Assembly: GCA_919901745.1 (NCBI GenBank)
Contig: CAKKPP010000005.1
Location: 33,850 to 97,849 of the forward strand
Length of the DNA stretch: 64,000 nt
Reading direction: 5' to 3'
DNA from: Chloroflexota bacterium
GTDB lineage: Bacteria > Chloroflexota > Limnocylindria > Limnocylindrales > CSP1-4
Within the stretch, counting starts at the first letter, position 1, and every line of letters starts with the position of its first letter. Under the pieces are notes generated by a model that worked only from the letters and a program-made list of their open reading frames with translations, was not told the DNA's origin and did no database searches. Made by a program: the position numbers and the translations under genes. This document shows positions 31,410-40,338 of the stretch, piece after piece.

Positions 31410-31697
31410 TCAGGCCGGTTTCAGCTCGTCGACCGAGGCGCGGGCGGCCGCCCGATCCGTGAACCACGTGGCGTCGATCTGGATGTACTGCGACCACTCG
31501 GTCGGAAGGGACTCCTCGGGGAAGATCGCGTTGACCGGGCACTCCGGCTCGCAGGCGCCGCAGTCGATGCACTCGTTCGGGTCGATGAACAGCTTGCGAT
31601 CGGTCCCCTCTTCGAAGTGGATGCAATCGACCGGGCAGACCGAGACGCATGAGACGTCAAGGACATCGATGCACGGCTCGGCGATCACATAGGTCAT
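31410..31697 (-). CDS. fdxA: Ferredoxin (two-cluster, FdxA-like)
   Basis: 95 residues, ATG with GGAG eleven bases upstream. Two cluster motifs: CIDVLDVSCVSVCPVDCI (about 9-26), whose long first spacing suits a 3Fe-4S or 7Fe ferredoxin, and CIDCGACEPECPVNAIF (about 40-56) for 4Fe-4S. The tail (AARASVDELKP) is typical of FdxA-like actinobacterial or thermophile ferredoxins. It is a likely electron carrier for KorAB, an inference. It stands as a single-gene unit. Confidence 0.93.
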   Translation of the reverse strand: MTYVIAEPCIDVLDVSCVSVCPVDCIHFEEGTDRKLFIDPNECIDCGACEPECPVNAIFPEESLPTEWSQYIQIDATWFTDRAAARASVDELKPA

Positions 31698-31763
31698 TCG
31701 AACGGGCTCCTATCGCATGTTCACCGGTCCGATCCGGGCGGGACGAAAGCGTACCACCGGCGC

Positions 31764-32321
31764 TCAGGGAATGAGTCCGGGCGAACCGGTCGACGACGCG
31801 TCAAGCGGCACGCCGTCGGGACCGACCCAGCGCACGCCGGCAACCATGCCGCGCGCGAAATGTCCCGGAATATGGCAGCCGACGAGGAACCCGCTCGTCA
31901 GGGGCCCGCTCACGGGCACCGTCCAGCGAAGGTCGACGCGCTGGCCGGATTCGACCACGACTCGCAGCCCGGCGGTCTCCGCCGGAACGACGACCACCGG
32001 CGTTGGTCCCGGCGGTGCGCCGACAGTCGCCGCTTCCGCGAGTTCCCACGCCGCCTGGGTCTCCGCGTCGCCGAAGACGGCCTCGTGGACGACGAGACCG
32101 CCGTTGACCACATGCAGGAGGATCGTTTCGCCAGGGACCAGGTCGATCGTGGTCGGTACGAAGGCGTAATCGCGAGCAATGACGTTCACCTCGCGCGGAG
32201 CGTCGGGCGTGCCGGCACGGATTGGCGGAGTCGACGCCGGCTCTTCGGCGCAGCCCGCCACCATCATCAGGCCCAGGGCCAGTCCAACGGCGACTCGTGC
32301 AGGAAGCGGCCGACGTTCCAT
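31764..32321 (-). CDS. Cupredoxin-domain lipoprotein
   Basis: 185 residues from the ATG at 32321. A lipoprotein signal ends at LMMVAGC (about 24), so it is exported and lipid-anchored. One cupredoxin fold follows, with type-1 copper ligands His in [10 protein letters not shown], Cys and His in [12 protein letters not shown], and that Met. A Pro/Val loop ([13 protein letters not shown]) interrupts the fold. It may carry electrons to the terminal oxidase. It is divergent from the polyamine importer. Confidence 0.85.
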   Translation of the reverse strand: MERRPLPARVAVGLALGLMMVAGCAEEPASTPPIRAGTPDAPREVNVIARDYAFVPTTIDLVPGETILLHVVNGGLVVHEAVFGDAETQAAWELAEAATVGAPPGPTPVVVVPAETAGLRVVVESGQRVDLRWTVPVSGPLTSGFLVGCHIPGHFARGMVAGVRWVGPDGVPLDASSTGSPGLIP

Positions 32322-32329
32322 GAGAGCCG

Positions 32330-32335
32330 AGTCTA
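32330..32335 (-). promoter_or_regulatory. Candidate -10 box before the cupredoxin lipoprotein gene
   Basis: TAGACT on the minus strand, eight bases before the ATG at 32321, with no Shine-Dalgarno between. Confidence 0.4.
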
Positions 32336-32472
32336 GAGCCCACGAGCTCGGCGGGCGGCGATGTGCCTTGACAGCGCCAATGGTGGGCCGCACTGTGCGC
32401 CCATCCTGTGCCGAGACCGGTGGCGCGGGGGCGGGCGATCCGCCGTCGCAGGCCCCACATCGAGGACATCGT

Positions 32473-33594
32473 TTGGCAGCATCGACCACGACTCCAGGAT
32501 CAACGAGCGGCGAAGCCAGACCGGGGGCCGATTCTCGAGGCGGAGACGACGTTCCCGCGGTCCGCCTGGAGCGCCTCGAGAAGCGATTCGGCGAGGTCGT
32601 GGCCGTGGCAGGCATCGATCTCGAGGTCATGGACGGCGAGTTCTTCTCGATGCTCGGACCATCCGGCTCCGGGAAGACGACGACCTTGCGGATGATCGCC
32701 GGGTTCGAGCTGCCGACAGCCGGGCGCATCCTGCTTCACGGCGAGGATGTCTCTCATCGCCCGCCTTTTGAGCGCGATGTCAACACCGTCTTCCAGGACT
32801 ACGCGCTCTTCCCGCACATGACCGTCGGCCAGAACGTGGGCTACGGACTGATGATCCGCAAGGTCCCGCGTCAGGAGCTGGACCTCCGCGTCGGCGAGGC
32901 GCTCGACATGGTCCGCCTCTCCGGATATGAGCAGCGGAAGCCCAGTCAGCTATCTGGAGGCCAGAGGCAGCGCGTCGCACTCGCCCGCGCCCTGGTCAAT
33001 CGCCCTCGTGTGCTCCTTCTCGACGAGCCGCTGGGTGCCCTCGACCTGAAGCTACGCGAGGAGATGCAGATCGAACTGAAGGCAATCCAGCAGGAGGTCG
33101 GCATCACGTTCATCTACGTCACGCACGACCAGGAGGAGGCGCTGACAATGAGCGACCGCCTGGCCGTGTTCAACCAGGGCAGGCTCGAACAGATCGGGGC
33201 TCCGGCGGACGTGTACGAACGGCCGATCACGCGATTCGTAGCGGGGTTCGTGGGCATTTCCAATCTGCTCACTGGCGACGCCGCGCGAAGCATCATCGGG
33301 CAGGAGGGGACGTTCACAGTCAGGCCCGAAAAGATCCATCTTGCCGCACCCGATGCCCCCGTCGGCGAAGACGAGATCACGGCCTCCGGGCGGATTCGCG
33401 AAGTGGTCTATGTCGGTCCAGACACGAGGTATATCGTGTTGCTTGACGCGGGCTCGGAACTCGTCGTCACGCAGCAAAACCTGGCGACGTCGTCGACCGA
33501 CGTGCTCGCCGCGAGAGGCAATGCTGTCCGCCTCGTGTGGAAGAGACAGCATGTGCTCCCAATCAAGGACGGGAGCAGGACGGAGGAGAGCTAG
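32473..33594 (+). CDS. potA: Polyamine-type ABC importer ATP-binding protein
   Basis: 373 residues from a TTG at 32473, chosen for the GAGGA six bases upstream; an ATG at 32380 is the alternative. Walker [10 protein letters not shown] (about 62), Q-loop [13 protein letters not shown], signature [15 protein letters not shown], Walker [14 protein letters not shown]-loop VTHDQEEAL. The C-terminal TOBE-like domain ([23 protein letters not shown]) is that of PotA. It energises uptake with the PotB/PotC permeases and PotD-like binding protein that follow. The substrate is probably spermidine/putrescine or a similar cation. Confidence 0.9.
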   Translation: MAASTTTPGSTSGEARPGADSRGGDDVPAVRLERLEKRFGEVVAVAGIDLEVMDGEFFSMLGPSGSGKTTTLRMIAGFELPTAGRILLHGEDVSHRPPFERDVNTVFQDYALFPHMTVGQNVGYGLMIRKVPRQELDLRVGEALDMVRLSGYEQRKPSQLSGGQRQRVALARALVNRPRVLLLDEPLGALDLKLREEMQIELKAIQQEVGITFIYVTHDQEEALTMSDRLAVFNQGRLEQIGAPADVYERPITRFVAGFVGISNLLTGDAARSIIGQEGTFTVRPEKIHLAAPDAPVGEDEITASGRIREVVYVGPDTRYIVLLDAGSELVVTQQNLATSSTDVLAARGNAVRLVWKRQHVLPIKDGSRTEES

Positions 33595-33598
33595 GACA

Positions 33599-34774
33599 AT
33601 GAGAATTCCACGGTTCATCGCGCTGGCTGCGACGGCGACGCTCGTGGCCGCGGCCTGTACGACCGGCGGCGGCGCAACGGCCGGACCGACACTACCAACG
33701 AGTGTCGGCGACGGCGAGGGCAAACTCAGCGTGCTGGCCTGGCCCGGCTATGCCGAGGATGGATCCACAGATCCGGCGGTCGACTGGATCTCGTCATTCG
33801 AGACCGAGACGGGCTGCCAGGTGACGGTCCAGGTCTTCGGCACGTCGGACGAGGCCTTCACGCTGTTCCAGACCAGCCCGGAGCAGTTCGACGTCCTGTC
33901 GGCGTCCGGTGACGCGAGTCTTCGTCTCGTGGCGGGGAATTTCGTCCAGCCGGTCAACGTCGACCTGATCCCGAGCTACGCGCAGATCTTCGACGACCTC
34001 AAGGACAAGGACTACAACACCGTTGACGGCGTCCACTACGGCGTGCCCCACGGACGCGGCGCGAACCTGCTCATGTGGCGCACCGACCTTGTCGATCCGG
34101 CGCCGACCAGCTGGGCCCAGATGTTCGATCCCGCCTCGCCGTTCGCGGGCAAGTTCTCCGTCTACGATGCGCCGATCTATATCGCGGACGCGGCCGTGGT
34201 CCTGATGGCCACGAATCCGGGCCTCGGCATCAAGAACCCGTACTCGCTTGATGCGACACAACTCGCTGCGGCGGTCGACCTGCTCAAGAAGCAGAAGCCG
34301 GCGGTCGGTGAGTACTGGTCTGACTACACGAAGCAGATCGACTCGTTCACGAACGGGAACACCACGATCGGCACGACGTGGCAGGTCATCGCCAACGTCC
34401 TCCAGGGCGCCGGCGCGACCGTTGATGTGACCCTGCCGCCGGAAGGCGCCACGGGTTGGTCGGACACCTGGATGATCAATTCCAAGACCAAGAACATCAA
34501 CTGCGCCTACAAGTTCCTCAACCACATCACCTCGGCGCCGGTCAACATCCAGATCGCCGAGTACTTCGGTGAAGCGCCCGGGAACCGCGAGTCGTGCGCC
34601 CTGGCGGTGAACCCGGATCACTGTGAGATCTACCACGCGGCCGAGGTCGACTACTGGAAGAACGTCTGGTACTGGACCACCCCGGTCGAGAAGTGCCTCG
34701 ACGGTCGCACCGACGTGAAGTGCACGACCTTCGAGGACTGGGTCAAGGCATGGCAGGAGGTCCGAGCCAGCTGA
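33599..34774 (+). CDS. potD: Substrate-binding lipoprotein of polyamine-type importer
   Basis: 391 residues, ATG with GGAGGAGAG upstream. Lipoprotein signal with LVAAAC (about 19). The bacterial type-1 binding-protein fold includes LSVLAWPGYAEDG near the start, DVLSASGDASLRLV, YNTVDGVHYGVPHGRGANLLMWR (about 145), SWAQMFDPASPFAGKFSVYDAP, and GTTWQVIANVLQGAG. Four cysteines in the C-terminal third (INCAYKF, RESCALAV, DHCEIY, EKCLDGR, KCTTF give five) suggest disulfides. It lies between potA and potB, with a hairpin after it. Whether the ligand is a polyamine or another compound is not certain. Confidence 0.88.
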   Translation: MRIPRFIALAATATLVAAACTTGGGATAGPTLPTSVGDGEGKLSVLAWPGYAEDGSTDPAVDWISSFETETGCQVTVQVFGTSDEAFTLFQTSPEQFDVLSASGDASLRLVAGNFVQPVNVDLIPSYAQIFDDLKDKDYNTVDGVHYGVPHGRGANLLMWRTDLVDPAPTSWAQMFDPASPFAGKFSVYDAPIYIADAAVVLMATNPGLGIKNPYSLDATQLAAAVDLLKKQKPAVGEYWSDYTKQIDSFTNGNTTIGTTWQVIANVLQGAGATVDVTLPPEGATGWSDTWMINSKTKNINCAYKFLNHITSAPVNIQIAEYFGEAPGNRESCALAVNPDHCEIYHAAEVDYWKNVWYWTTPVEKCLDGRTDVKCTTFEDWVKAWQEVRAS

Positions 34775-34800
34775 CCTCCCCTCCCTCTCTCCGAGATTCC

Positions 34801-34830
34801 CGGCCGGGGCCCGTTTTCGAGTCCCGGCCG
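34801..34830 (+). terminator. Hairpin between potD and potB, likely partial terminator
   Basis: CGGCCGGG / CCCGGCCG, an eight-bp stem with a 14-base loop containing TTTT, 27 bases after the potD stop and 24 before the potB ATG. Partial termination or 3' protection would give more binding protein than permease, a common arrangement. Confidence 0.5.
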
Positions 34831-34853
34831 ACCCTTCCCTACGACGCAGTCCG

Positions 34854-35750
34854 ATGACCAGCATCACAAACGACCTTCCGCCGCCACCTCGTGGTCTCTT
34901 GCGACGCCTCGCCGGGTGGCTCCATCGGCGGCCGTCTGTCCGCCTCGGCGGCCTTCTGGCCGGCCCTGTCGGCTGGTTGGTGATCGTCTACCTCGGCTCG
35001 TTGGCGATCATGCTCCTCAACGCGTTCTGGACGCGTGACGCGTTCAGCGGACAGACGATCTATGTCCCGACGCTCAAGAACTTCGAGGACCTGATCAACG
35101 GTCCGTATCCGGGGATCACGCTGCGCACCGTGGCCCTTGCGGCGGCGGTAACGGTCACATGCGGTCTCCTGGCACTGCCAATCGGCTACTTCATGGCCCG
35201 AATCGCGTCCCCACGACTGCGCAACGCGCTCGTCGTGGCCGTGATCGTGCCGCTCTGGGCGAGCTACCTCATCAAGGTCTACTCGTGGCGATTGATCCTG
35301 GCCGAGGAAGGTATCCTCAACTGGGCACTGGCCCCGCTCGGCCTCAAAGGACCGGGGTTTGGTGACGTGGCAGTCTGGCTCGTGTTCACGTACATTTGGC
35401 TGCCGTACATGATCCTGCCGGTCTACGCGGGATTCGAGCGGATCCCGGAATCGCTCCTCGAAGCCTCGTCGGACCTTGGTGGGCGCTCATGGACCACGTT
35501 CCGGCGGATCTTGCTGCCCCTGGTCTTCCCGGCAATGGTCGCCGGTTCGATCTTCACGTTTTCACTGACCTTGGGGGACTACATCGCCCCGGCGACGGTC
35601 TCGACCACGATCTTTATCGGCAACTCGATCTTCGCCAACTTCGGTGCCGGGAACTTCCCGCTGGCCGCAGCGCTGTCGCTCGTGCCGCTGGTGATCGTGC
35701 TGATCTATCTGCTCATCGCGCGCCGCCTCGGCGCGTTCAACGCGCTATGA
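34854..35750 (+). CDS. potB: Polyamine-type ABC importer permease, PotB type
   Basis: 298 residues with six helices. The cytoplasmic N-terminus is basic (RRLAGWLHRRPSVRLGG). The EAA loop is PESLLEASSDLGGRSWTTFRRILLPLVFPAMVAG (about 200-233). It pairs with PotC, overlapped by four bases (ATGA). Confidence 0.92.
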   Translation: MTSITNDLPPPPRGLLRRLAGWLHRRPSVRLGGLLAGPVGWLVIVYLGSLAIMLLNAFWTRDAFSGQTIYVPTLKNFEDLINGPYPGITLRTVALAAAVTVTCGLLALPIGYFMARIASPRLRNALVVAVIVPLWASYLIKVYSWRLILAEEGILNWALAPLGLKGPGFGDVAVWLVFTYIWLPYMILPVYAGFERIPESLLEASSDLGGRSWTTFRRILLPLVFPAMVAGSIFTFSLTLGDYIAPATVSTTIFIGNSIFANFGAGNFPLAAALSLVPLVIVLIYLLIARRLGAFNAL

Positions 35751-36550
35751 CGATCGGGCGCGGGACCAGGCTGGCGCTGACCGTGGCCGCTGCCGCGATC
35801 CTGGCATTCGTCTACCTGCCGATCGCGCTGATCGTCGTCTATGCCTTCAATTCGGGCACGACGCCGTCGTGGCCGCCCGTGGGGTTCACGCTCCATTGGT
35901 TCGAAGAAGCCATCCGCAACACCGGCCTCCAACAGGCCTTCCTGACATCGATGGCCGCGGCCCTCGCGGCGACGATCATCGCGCTCGTGCTCGGGACGCT
36001 GGCTTCCCTCGCCGTGTCGCGCTATCGGTTCTTTGGGCGCGATGCGATCTCGCTCATCGTGATCTTCCCAATCGCCCTGCCCGGCATCGTCACGGGGATG
36101 GCCCTCAGCTCAACGTTCTCGCAGGTTGGGATCCCGCTCGGCTTTCTGACGATCATCATCGGCCATGCCACGTTCTGCATTGTCCTCGTCTACAACAATG
36201 CGATCGCCCGCCTTCGCCAGACGAGCGCGACCTTTGAGGAAGCCTCGGCCGACCTCGGCGCGGACAGTTGGACCACGTTCCGCTACATCACGTTCCCGAA
36301 CCTTCGCTCGGCACTCCTGGCCGGAGCCCTCCTGGCCTTCGCGCTGTCATTCGACGAGGTGATCGTGACGATCTTCACCGCTGGAGGCGTGAAGACCCTG
36401 CCGATCTGGATCTTCCAGAGCTTCCGTCTGGCGAACCAGGTCCCGGTCGTGAACGTGGCCGGGCTGTTTGCGATCCTGCTCTCGGTCATCCCCGTCTACG
36501 TCGCAACCCGCATCACCTCGTCCACCGGGGTCGCCGGCAGCCGGGTCTGA
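35747..36550 (+). CDS. potC: Polyamine-type ABC importer permease, PotC type
   Basis: 267 residues from the ATG at 35747 that overlaps the potB stop. Six helices and the EAA loop FEEASADLGADSWTTFRYITFPNLRSALLAGALLAF (about 162-197), followed by SFDEVIVTIFTAGG, a PotC hallmark. It completes the importer; the gene order here is A-D-B-C instead of the common A-B-C-D. Confidence 0.92.
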   Translation: MTIGRGTRLALTVAAAAILAFVYLPIALIVVYAFNSGTTPSWPPVGFTLHWFEEAIRNTGLQQAFLTSMAAALAATIIALVLGTLASLAVSRYRFFGRDAISLIVIFPIALPGIVTGMALSSTFSQVGIPLGFLTIIIGHATFCIVLVYNNAIARLRQTSATFEEASADLGADSWTTFRYITFPNLRSALLAGALLAFALSFDEVIVTIFTAGGVKTLPIWIFQSFRLANQVPVVNVAGLFAILLSVIPVYVATRITSSTGVAGSRV

Positions 36551-36598
36551 CCCGTCGGTTGGGCGATCCATACGCGAGCGCGAGCGCGAGCAGCGGGG

Positions 36599-36604
36599 TA
36601 GCAT
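36599..36604 (+). promoter_or_regulatory. Candidate -10 box before the DksA-like gene
   Basis: TAGCAT, six bases (CCTCGG) before the ATG at 36611. No ribosome binding site between. Confidence 0.5.
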
Positions 36605-36610
36605 CCTCGG

Positions 36611-36958
36611 ATGGTCTCGCCCACATTCGACCCCGTCAGCGCGCGCGCGGCACTCCTCGAGGAGCGGACGCGGTTGCTCGGCGAGGTCGACGAGACGATC
36701 ACGGCGCCGGACCCGATGACCTACGGATCGCAGGCCGCGGCGGCCAGCCAGGTCTTCGCCCAGCAGCGCGACCTCGCGCTGCGCGATCGCGCGACGCAAC
36801 ACCTGGAGCTCGTCGACGCGGCTCTGGCGCGTCTCGACGAGGGGACCTTCGGACTGTGCGAGACCTGCCGGCGACCGATCGCCGCCGAGCGGCTCGAGGC
36901 GCTTCCCTGGGCCGCGCAGTGCATCAACTGCGCCCGGGGCGCATCGGCCCGGCGCTAG
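36611..36958 (+). CDS. TraR/DksA-type zinc finger protein
   Basis: 115 residues: an N-terminal coiled-coil helix pair (about 5-78, ARAALLEERTRLLGEVDETI and RATQHLELVDAALARLDEGTFG) and a four-cysteine zinc finger CETCRRPIAAERLEALPWAAQCINC (about 82-106). DksA-like proteins bind RNA polymerase through the secondary channel or act as other regulators. The acidic tip residues of true DksA are not obvious. The stop is followed directly by the threonine dehydratase ATG, so the two are co-transcribed. Confidence 0.9.
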   Translation: MVSPTFDPVSARAALLEERTRLLGEVDETITAPDPMTYGSQAAAASQVFAQQRDLALRDRATQHLELVDAALARLDEGTFGLCETCRRPIAAERLEALPWAAQCINCARGASARR

Positions 36959-37969
36959 ATGGCGGATGCCCCCGACGGGCAGGGCCGACTCGTCGGGATC
37001 GATGCGATCCGGGCCGCGGCACGAACGCTTGACGGAGTCGCCCTCCGGACGCCGCTCGTTGCTCTCGGTGACCCACGCGACCGGCACTACCTGAAGGCAG
37101 AGTCCCTCCAGCCCATCGGTGCGTTCAAGATCCGTGGTGCCTACAACGCGCTCGCGGCGCTCTCGCCCGAAGCTCGGGCTGCGGGCGTGGTCACGCACTC
37201 GTCGGGCAACCATGCCCAGGGCGTCGCCCGCGCCGCCCGACTCCTGGGGATCCGCGCGGTGATCGTCATGCCGTCCGATGCGCCTGCCGTCAAGCGGGTC
37301 CGCGTCGAGGCGGACGGGGCGGAGATCGTGACCGTGGGCACGCCGAGCGGCGAGCGCGAGGCGATGGCCGATCGCCTCGCGGCGGAGCGCGGCCTCACGC
37401 TCATCCCGCCGTACGACGACGATCGGGTGATCGCCGGGCAGGGGACCGTGGGGCTGGAGATCGTCGAAGACCTGCCGGACGTCGCAGCCGTCCTAGTGCC
37501 GATCGGCGGCGGCGGGCTCGCGAGCGGCGTGGCGGTCGCCGTCCGCGCGCTCGCGCCGGGTGCCCGGGTCATCGGCGTCGAGCCGGAACTCGCCGCCGAC
37601 GCGCAGGCCTCGCTCGCCGCCGGCCACATCGTGCGCTGGGACGGCGGCCTCACCTCGCGAACGATCGCGGATGGAACGCGAACGCAATCGATCGGGCGAC
37701 GCAACTTCGCCCATCTGTCGGCGCTGCTCGACCGGATCGTCACAGTCTCCGAGGAGGAAATCGCCGCTGCCGTGCGCATCTCGGCCGAGGAGGCGAGGCT
37801 CGTCGTGGAGCCGTCCGGGGCGTTGACCGTGGCCGCCCTTCGCTTCCATGCCTCCGAGTTGGGCCTCGGCGAGGCGGACGGCCCCGTGGTGGCTGTCGTC
37901 AGCGGTGGGAACGTGGACCCGGATCGGTATCGGGACCTGCTGGCCGCTCCAATCCCTCCACCTCGCTGA
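36959..37969 (+). CDS. Threonine/serine dehydratase (PLP fold II)
   Basis: 336 residues, starting on the base after the preceding stop. PLP lysine in PIGAFKIRGAYNAL (about 57), SSGNHAQGVARAA (about 80), phosphate loop PIGGGGLASGVAVAV (about 180), and PSGALTVAAL near the end. The length fits the short catabolic form without an ACT regulatory domain. It deaminates threonine to 2-oxobutyrate, or serine to pyruvate. Its last 71 bases overlap the convergent CtaG gene. Confidence 0.92.
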   Translation: MADAPDGQGRLVGIDAIRAAARTLDGVALRTPLVALGDPRDRHYLKAESLQPIGAFKIRGAYNALAALSPEARAAGVVTHSSGNHAQGVARAARLLGIRAVIVMPSDAPAVKRVRVEADGAEIVTVGTPSGEREAMADRLAAERGLTLIPPYDDDRVIAGQGTVGLEIVEDLPDVAAVLVPIGGGGLASGVAVAVRALAPGARVIGVEPELAADAQASLAAGHIVRWDGGLTSRTIADGTRTQSIGRRNFAHLSALLDRIVTVSEEEIAAAVRISAEEARLVVEPSGALTVAALRFHASELGLGEADGPVVAVVSGGNVDPDRYRDLLAAPIPPPR

Positions 37970-39014
37970 GACCCGCGCTGACAACCGCACGCTCGCGCGT
38001 TGCCGCCAGCTGCGCGGCGCGCTCGTTGATCGTCGCTCGTGCAGCGTCGCTTCGACGATCGGACGCCCCGGTCGTGCGCTCCTCCGAGCGCATCCAGGCC
38101 GCGATCAGCGCAAACACCGCTGCAAGGAACAGGAGGTCGCCCCCGAGCCACATGATTCCGGCGGCGATCTGCTGGTCGGCGAGGGGATCGGGACCCCAGC
38201 TTCGGGCGAGTGAGGCGTAATGCGGGTAGAGCGGGCGTGCTGCGTTGAGCAGCGTCACCGCAAGGAACGTGTTCTGCGGCATCTGAAGGAACACGTAGAG
38301 GATCCGGACCGGATAGCCCAGCCGGCGGGGTGCCGGGTCAACGGCCACGGCCGGCCACCAGAAGAGCAGCCCCGCGCCGAGATACAGCACGTGTTCGAGA
38401 TCGTGAAGTCCGCGGTCCTCCAGCGCGGCGTCGAAGATTGGCGAGAAGTGCGTTCCCCACATGACGCCGGCGAACAGGATCCAGGCGACCACCGGGTGGG
38501 ACACAGCTCGCACGATGCGCGAATGGAGGATCGGCAGCAGGATCCGGCGACGCGTGTCCCGCGAGGCGACACGCAGGACCAGGGTCACTGGACCGCCGAG
38601 GGCCAGAAGCGGAGCGACGACCATCGTCAGGAGGAGGTGCTGAACCATGTGCACCGAGAACAGCGTGGTGTCGTAGCGCTCGATCCCGGACTGCAGGGCG
38701 ACGGCGACCGCGGCCAGACCACCAAGAAACAGCACGGAACGGCGCACGGGGACCGGGTTCGACGGGTGCAGGCCGTTGACGCTCCGAACCGCCGCCAACC
38801 ACAGAATCGCCGTCGCGATGAGGGGCACGATGAGGGCCGGATCGGCCGTCCAGCCAAAGATCAGGCTGCCTGCCGTCGGGGCGTCGGTGGGAACATCCCC
38901 GTGCGCGAGCACCGGGGCGGCGCTCGCGCCTGCCAGGAGAACGCCGGCGGCACCCATCACTGCGCCGTGGCCGAACCCGCCGCCAGCCTTCCGGCGGAGC
39001 ACAAATCCCATCAC
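37899..39014 (-). CDS. ctaG: CtaG-type cytochrome oxidase assembly protein
   Basis: 371 residues with a signal-like N-terminus and seven helices of the caa3_CtaG family. Characteristic are IERYDTTLFSVHMVQHLLLTMVVAPLLALGGPVTL (about 105-140), HSRIVRAVSHPVVAWILFAGVMWGTHFSPIFDAALEDRGLHDLEHVLYLGAGLLFWWP with histidines, and DQQIAAGIMWLGGDL. This assembly factor helps copper insertion into cytochrome oxidase, encoded divergently 196 bases away. The hydrophilic tail overlaps the threonine dehydratase gene by 71 bases on the other strand. Confidence 0.88.
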   Translation of the reverse strand: MMGFVLRRKAGGGFGHGAVMGAAGVLLAGASAAPVLAHGDVPTDAPTAGSLIFGWTADPALIVPLIATAILWLAAVRSVNGLHPSNPVPVRRSVLFLGGLAAVAVALQSGIERYDTTLFSVHMVQHLLLTMVVAPLLALGGPVTLVLRVASRDTRRRILLPILHSRIVRAVSHPVVAWILFAGVMWGTHFSPIFDAALEDRGLHDLEHVLYLGAGLLFWWPAVAVDPAPRRLGYPVRILYVFLQMPQNTFLAVTLLNAARPLYPHYASLARSWGPDPLADQQIAAGIMWLGGDLLFLAAVFALIAAWMRSEERTTGASDRRSDAARATINERAAQLAATRERAVVSAGLSEVEGLERPAGPDTDPGPRSHR

Positions 39015-39210
39015 GGGAGCATCGTCCCACGAACGACCGCATCACCGGTCGCACGCCCGCGTCCATCGTGCACGACGACGCAACGGCCCGCTCGTCCGGG
39101 TATCATGGCGGCGGTCCGGCCGGCGGCCGGTCGCCTGAAGTCGTCTCCATCGGCGCCCCGCCGCAGTCGGGAGCCGAGACCGCCCAAACGAACACCTCCG
39201 AGGATGTTGA
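39015..39210. promoter_or_regulatory. Divergent promoter region of ctaG and the cox operon
   Basis: 196 bases between the two starts. GATGCT lies six bases before the ctaG ATG. TATCAT at about 39101 could be a -10 for the cox operon, but no convincing -35 is seen. AGGA six bases before the GTG at 39211 is the coxB ribosome binding site. Confidence 0.35.
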
Positions 39211-40329
39211 GTGTCGAGTAGCCCCCGGCCGCGGTCCGCCTCCGACCTGATCCTGATCGCGATCCTCGTCGTCACGATGGGCGCTCTCATCATCGGCGCC
39301 CTGGCCACGGGATTCATGGATGGCATGTTCCCGCCGGAGGCCGTCACGCGTCAGGGACGCGAGATCCGCAGCCTGTACGACATCGTGTTCTGGATCGCGG
39401 CCGTGATCTTCGTGTTCGTGGAGGTCCTGATCGTCTATTCCGTGCTGCGCTACCGGCGCAAGCCCGGCCAGGACGAGCTTCCCGTCCAGACCCACGGCCA
39501 CAACGTCCTCGAGGTCATCTGGACCGTGGTCCCGACCGTCATCGTCGCGTACCTGTTCGTCATCTCGCTGCAGACCCTGAACTCGATCGACGCCGTCGCC
39601 AAGAGTCCGGACATCCACATCCGGGCCGTGGCCCAGCAATTCCGCTGGCAGTTCGACTACCTGGCCGAGGACGGCGTGACCACGCTGTTCACCGAGGATG
39701 TGGCGACCTCGGATCAGGGCGGCGGGATGCACGTTCCGGTGGGCGCGAACGTCCAGCTCCAGCTCACGAGCCCGGACGTGATCCACGCCTTCTACGTCCC
39801 GAAGTTCCTGTTCAAGCGGGACGTCGTGCCGGGGATCACCAACCGCTTCGACTTCACGATCGATCCCGCCGAAGCTGGGCAGACGTTCCGAGGCCAGTGC
39901 GCCGAGCTGTGCGGTACCGGCCATCGCGTGATGCTCCTCGACGTCGTCGCCATGACGCCCGCGGACTACGAGGCGTGGAAGGCGGCCAAGATCGAGCAGG
40001 CGGGCGCCACTCCCGCCCCCAGCGCGAGCGCCGGGCCGGTCGCCGTGACGCTCGAGGAGACCGCCGCGGGCATCAAGTTCACAACGAAGTCCCTCGAGGT
40101 CACGGCCGACCAGGCGTTCGCGATCGACTTCAAGAACGAGGACCCCGCCTCCGTGCCCCACGATGTCGACATCCGGGCCGCCGACGGCTCGGTGCTGGCG
40201 GACCAGCCCACGATCGACGGCGGGACCGCCACGACGTACACCTACGCGGCACTCCCGGCCGGCACGTACACGTTCATCTGCTCGGTCCACCCGTTCCCGG
40301 ACATGACCGGCACCCTGACGGTCAAGTAA
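39211..40329 (+). CDS. coxB: Cytochrome c oxidase subunit II with extra C-terminal cupredoxin domain
   Basis: 372 residues, GTG start with AGGA upstream. Two N-terminal membrane helices (about 12-35, 50-75) and the CuA domain: His in SPDVIHAFYVPKF (about 191), then CAELCGTGHRVM (about 229-240) with the two Cys, His and Met of CuA; AQQFRWQFDY is the aromatic electron-entry patch. Past about 270 an extra domain appears: KFTTKSLEVTADQAFAIDFKNEDP, VPHDVDIRA, FICSVHPFPDMTGTLTVK, with the His-Cys-His-Met set of a blue copper site. Nearly the same domain ends the membrane protein at 42827. CoxB passes electrons from cytochrome c to subunit I. Confidence 0.94.
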   Translation: MSSSPRPRSASDLILIAILVVTMGALIIGALATGFMDGMFPPEAVTRQGREIRSLYDIVFWIAAVIFVFVEVLIVYSVLRYRRKPGQDELPVQTHGHNVLEVIWTVVPTVIVAYLFVISLQTLNSIDAVAKSPDIHIRAVAQQFRWQFDYLAEDGVTTLFTEDVATSDQGGGMHVPVGANVQLQLTSPDVIHAFYVPKFLFKRDVVPGITNRFDFTIDPAEAGQTFRGQCAELCGTGHRVMLLDVVAMTPADYEAWKAAKIEQAGATPAPSASAGPVAVTLEETAAGIKFTTKSLEVTADQAFAIDFKNEDPASVPHDVDIRAADGSVLADQPTIDGGTATTYTYAALPAGTYTFICSVHPFPDMTGTLTVK

Positions 40330-40338
40330 GGAGACGCG

